Source: Ignavibacteria bacterium
GTDB lineage: Bacteria; Bacteroidota; Ignavibacteria; Kapaibacteriales; UBA961
NCBI GenBank assembly: GCA_016720145.1
Contig: JADJXV010000022.1
Coordinates: forward strand, 1 to 19,315
Length of the DNA stretch: 19,315 nt
Direction: 5' to 3'
The notes beneath the pieces were generated by a model. The model saw nothing but the letters and a program-made list of their open reading frames with translations, did not search any database and was not told where the DNA came from. How positions within the stretch are numbered: position 1 is the stretch's first letter; each line of letters starts with the position of its first letter. Positions 16,839 to 19,315 of the stretch are shown one piece after another. The position numbers were made by a program, and so were the translations under genes.

Positions 16839-16849
16839 ACGGCAATTTT
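16826..16849 (+). terminator. Weak intrinsic terminator after the glycan arm
   Basis: A 5-bp stem TGCCG/CGGCA with a 9-base loop overlaps the stop codon of the preceding gene and is followed by five T residues. It is short, but lies where the plus-strand glycan arm should end. Confidence 0.3.
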
Positions 16850-16971
16850 TAAAATTTGATCATGTAAGTATCTTAATATCTGTTAGAGTAGGGGATTATA
16901 GCAGATTATATTCAGTGTAGAACATATTAACAATTCTCATTAACTATTTATCCACCTTTTTCAGCAAAACT

Positions 16972-18288
16972 ATGAACGAGGACGACGAAAAACAACCCGA
17001 AAGCAATGAGTCAGACCGACATCCTGCACGTACTAATCCACAATACGGTGGCTATGGTCGCAGCAGACAGCCGGATAATTTTGGAAATAGTACTCGCGAC
17101 AACCAAGCACGAACTACTTCCAAGCAAGATTATCCACGACAAGGGATTTATCATTCCGATAGACCAAACTATTCTGATACACGTGGAGCATATCCGCCTG
17201 CACGATCAGGGTACGGAAATTCCGATGGTGGTGGTGGTGGCTATCGTCCACGTACACCTCAATATCGTCCACCCGGCGGTGGCGGTGGCGGCGGATATGG
17301 CTATAATAATAGACCAAATGATAATCGTGGCGGTGGGTATCGCCGTGATGATGAGGGACAAGGTGGCTATCAACAGAACCGTTCACCATACAGAAGTAAA
17401 AACAATAAGCCGTTCAAAAAAAACAAAGAACCACTACAACCTAAAGCAAGAGTGAAGACCATTACTCTTTTGAAAGCGTTGACACGCCTCAATTATGCTT
17501 CTCCAAAAATTTGTCTGCAGCATATAGTCGATGGTAAAGTAATCGTTAATTCAGAAGCAGCTTATAATCAGAATTTACCGGTAGCAATTATTCGTGATAC
17601 AATAGTCTCAGATTCGATTACACTTCAACCTAAGCAACCGGGCGTTTATATCGTTATGAATAAGCCGCGTCATGTCTCAGGATCGATGGACAAGCAAAAT
17701 TCCATTTATCAAATGATGCACCGCAAAAAAGAATGGAATTTCCCGATTGGTTGCCTCGACAAAGCATCGAACGGAATTGTGATAATTACTAATGACAGAA
17801 CACATAAAAGTTCGTCCACATCGCCGCTCGCTCTGCTCGAAAAAGAATACCATATCAAAATACATAAGGTACTTACTCCGAAGGAAATAGCCAAACTTGA
17901 GCTCACACTTTGCAAAGATTTAAATGAAACAATTAAGATCGATCTCGTGAGTGCCAATACAAGAAATACTGTCATTTCTATCGCTTCACGTAATGACCTT
18001 GAAACACTGACGTTCGAACGCAAAAGTTTCGCAAATCTCTTCTCGACTGATACTCTTCGTCCAGGTTCGTGGAGACAACTCAATCAAGCCGAAATTAAAG
18101 AACTAATGGGTGATGCTTATGAATTCAAAGAGTTACTACCTGCTCCTCAGCCGAAACGTAGAGTACAATTCAAATCTCGATACACACGCAGACCACAGCA
18201 GGAATATACGCCGACTCCGGTCGTACCCGAGCCACCACCGGCAAGTAAATGGCAAAAACTAAAAAAACAACTACTTGGCGGTATATAA
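16972..18288 (+). CDS. RsuA/RluB-family pseudouridine synthase with long disordered Gly-rich N-terminus; probably degenerate
   Basis: 438 residues. Residues 1-155 are low complexity, rich in Gly, Arg, Tyr, Asn and Pro, with Gly runs at 86-90 and 102-108 and a basic end; such RGG-like arms bind RNA. An S4-like RNA-binding domain follows (about 160-220: LLKALTRLNYASPKICLQHIVDGKVIVN), then the synthase domain from VYIVMNKPRHVSGS. The catalytic motif reads GCLDKASNG instead of GRLDxxTxG; Asp263 is kept, the Arg is not. The usual EGRNRQVRRM segment is missing: ISIASRNDLETLTFERKSF goes straight to LRPGSWRQLNQAEI. It may be inactive or altered, so an rRNA-binding role is possible. A basic, Pro-rich tail ends the protein. 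Single gene with a terminator after it. Confidence 0.8.
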   Translation: MNEDDEKQPESNESDRHPARTNPQYGGYGRSRQPDNFGNSTRDNQARTTSKQDYPRQGIYHSDRPNYSDTRGAYPPARSGYGNSDGGGGGYRPRTPQYRPPGGGGGGGYGYNNRPNDNRGGGYRRDDEGQGGYQQNRSPYRSKNNKPFKKNKEPLQPKARVKTITLLKALTRLNYASPKICLQHIVDGKVIVNSEAAYNQNLPVAIIRDTIVSDSITLQPKQPGVYIVMNKPRHVSGSMDKQNSIYQMMHRKKEWNFPIGCLDKASNGIVIITNDRTHKSSSTSPLALLEKEYHIKIHKVLTPKEIAKLELTLCKDLNETIKIDLVSANTRNTVISIASRNDLETLTFERKSFANLFSTDTLRPGSWRQLNQAEIKELMGDAYEFKELLPAPQPKRRVQFKSRYTRRPQQEYTPTPVVPEPPPASKWQKLKKQLLGGI

Positions 18289-18308
18289 AACACAGGTATG
18301 TAAGACAT

Positions 18309-18346
18309 AAAAAAAGCGACGATTCGAAAGAGTCGTCGCTTTTTTT
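18309..18346. terminator. Bidirectional intrinsic terminator with GAAA loop
   Basis: GCGACGATTC at 18316-18325 pairs with GAGTCGTCGC at 18330-18339 (one G-T pair) around a GAAA tetraloop. Seven A residues flank the left side and seven T residues the right, so the structure can stop transcription from both the pseudouridine synthase gene and, in the other direction, topA. Confidence 0.9.
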
Positions 18347-18488
18347 ATGTTGGAAGTAATTTAGTTGTATAATGGTTATTGAGATAATGTTAGGAGCCAT
18401 AACAAATTCTATAAGTACTGATTTCAAATTGGAGTTAACCGTAAACGTTTTGTATAGGTCGCCCTGTTTTAAAGTATTGTCGTATTTA

Positions 18489-18510
18489 TAGGCGTAAAGT
18501 TTTACGCCTA
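18489..18510. repeat. Perfect 10-bp inverted repeat downstream of topA
   Basis: TAGGCGTAAA and TTTACGCCTA are exact reverse complements separated by two bases (GT). It lies 20 bases past the topA stop. No T tract follows on the topA strand, so a classic terminator is not obvious; it may be a protein site, a processing hairpin or a dispersed repeat. The rest of the 18347-18529 gap shows no convincing gene. Confidence 0.5.
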
Positions 18511-18529
18511 CTATATAAAGTGTGTATGA

Positions 18530-19315
18530 TTATGCTGAACGTTTGGGCTTGGTTGCACGCTTAGCAACCGCTTTTCCTGCACCTTTTGTCGGTACATCTG
18601 CACCGGCGAGCTTGAGACAATCTTCGAGTGTGAGGTCAGCCGGAACTTTATCTTTAGGAATTTTCACATTTTGCTTGCCAACGACAATGTACGGGCCATA
18701 TTTACCGTTGAGTACTTTTACTTCAGTATTTTCTGGGAATTCTTTAATGACTTTTTTGGAGTCTGCTGAGCGTTTTGCGAGAATGAGTTCGATAGTACGT
18801 TCGGCAGAGATTGTAAATGGATCATCGGTAGATTCTAACGAAGTGAATTTTGCGTCATGTTGAGCATACGGACCAAATCTTCCAATCGCGACTTTGATAG
18901 GCTTGCCTTCTAATTCTCCTACAATTCGAGGCAGTTTGAATAATTCCAATGCTGCACTAAGCTCAATAGTTTCAATCGATTGATCAGACCTTAGACTCGC
19001 AAATTTCGCGTCTTTCCCTTCGCCTACTTGTATCATCGGTCCAAAACGACCAACCCGCGCTGATATCATTTGTCCGGTTTCAGGATGTGGGCCAAGTTTA
19101 CGTTCACCGGTGGACTTAGCAGCATTACCCATTGTATCGGATACAGTCTTGTGGAAAGGTGTGTAGAACTCGCTAATCATATCATTCCAGACTATCTTGC
19201 CATCTGCAATTAAGTCAAATTCACCTTCGACTTTGGCTGTAAAATTATAATCCATGATTTGTTTGAAATGTTCCATGAGGAAGTCTGTAACGACATTCCC
19301 AATGTCAGTCGGAAA
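18530..19315 (-). CDS. topA: DNA topoisomerase I, C-terminal part (5' end beyond window)
   Basis: The frame is open from the right edge (PTDIGNVVTDFLMEHF) through DYNFTAKVEGEFDLIADGK, the end of the type IA topoisomerase core domain that relaxes negative supercoils. Three C-terminal repeats follow: GRFGPMIQVGEGKDAKFASL, GRFGPYAQHDAKFTSL and GKYGPYIVVGKQNVKIP. The protein ends in a Lys/Arg/Ala-rich tail (AVAKRATKPKRSA). This repeat-type, zinc-finger-free C-terminus is common outside the Proteobacteria. The active-site Tyr and Toprim domain are outside the window. Confidence 0.95.
   Translation of the reverse strand, partial: FPTDIGNVVTDFLMEHFKQIMDYNFTAKVEGEFDLIADGKIVWNDMISEFYTPFHKTVSDTMGNAAKSTGERKLGPHPETGQMISARVGRFGPMIQVGEGKDAKFASLRSDQSIETIELSAALELFKLPRIVGELEGKPIKVAIGRFGPYAQHDAKFTSLESTDDPFTISAERTIELILAKRSADSKKVIKEFPENTEVKVLNGKYGPYIVVGKQNVKIPKDKVPADLTLEDCLKLAGADVPTKGAGKAVAKRATKPKRSA

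Noticed and set aside
16948..16956. TTATCCACC, one base from the DnaA-box consensus
   Set aside because: Only one box, no cluster, no AT-rich unwinding element or dnaA/dnaN nearby; a single match is expected by chance.
17114..17389. Minus-strand His-rich open frame of 91 codons
   Set aside because: It is the antisense shadow of the GGT/GGC-rich coding repeats of the pseudouridine synthase arm and has no plausible start signal or family.
1..19315. CRISPR arrays, tRNA/rRNA genes, integrases, toxin-antitoxin or phage genes
   Set aside because: None seen: no regularly spaced repeats, no tRNA-like cloverleaf noticed, and no recombinase or phage motifs in any frame with coding signal.

Overview
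This 19.3-kb window looks like the chromosome of a Gram-negative bacterium of the Bacteroidota/Chlorobiota/Ignavibacteria sphere. The signs are a DUF3078-type outer-membrane barrel, gaps with little Shine-Dalgarno signal, exact TAnnTTTG promoter motifs, a pseudouridine synthase with a long Gly-rich arm, and a glycosyltransferase/sugar-transferase-like fusion. The lineage is inferred from these features, not tested.

Layout. (1) 1-1582: a paaN-type aldehyde dehydrogenase pseudogene with several frameshifts, entering from the left. (2) 1598-1754: a MITE-like, largely palindromic non-coding element. (3) 1820-2749 (+): DUF3078 outer-membrane protein, followed by a spacer with small hairpins. (4) 11832 down to 2857 (-): one close-packed block, in transcription order HAD hydrolase, cmk, DUF268 protein, GT2 glycosyltransferase, Wzx-like flippase, O-antigen ligase/polymerase, penicillin-binding protein 2 (mrdA) and a solute-binding lipoprotein. 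Most junctions overlap or are separated by about 30 bases or less; about 100 bases precede mrdA. (5) 11913-16838 (+), divergent from it: a GT2 glycosyltransferase, frame-shifted remnants of a membrane/Rossmann/sugar-transferase-like tail, accA, a GT4 glycosyltransferase and a GT-A-like protein. (6) 16972-18288 (+): an unusual RsuA/RluB-type pseudouridine synthase. (7) A bidirectional terminator and a palindrome, then the 3' end of topA (-), running off the right edge.

Function. The core is a surface-glycan locus on two divergent arms. Glycosyltransferases build a lipid-linked glycan, the flippase exports it, and the O-antigen ligase/polymerase family protein polymerises it or transfers it to an acceptor. 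PBP2 links the block to peptidoglycan elongation, while cmk, accA and topA are housekeeping genes that share the transcription units.

I found no convincing new defence, mobile or regulatory system. The points most worth a second look are the GT2-sugar-transferase-like fusion whose last domain lacks the catalytic Asp-Glu pair, the pseudouridine synthase that lacks expected family motifs, the palindromic element at 1598-1754, and the fact that two genes carry clustered frameshifts while all the others are intact.
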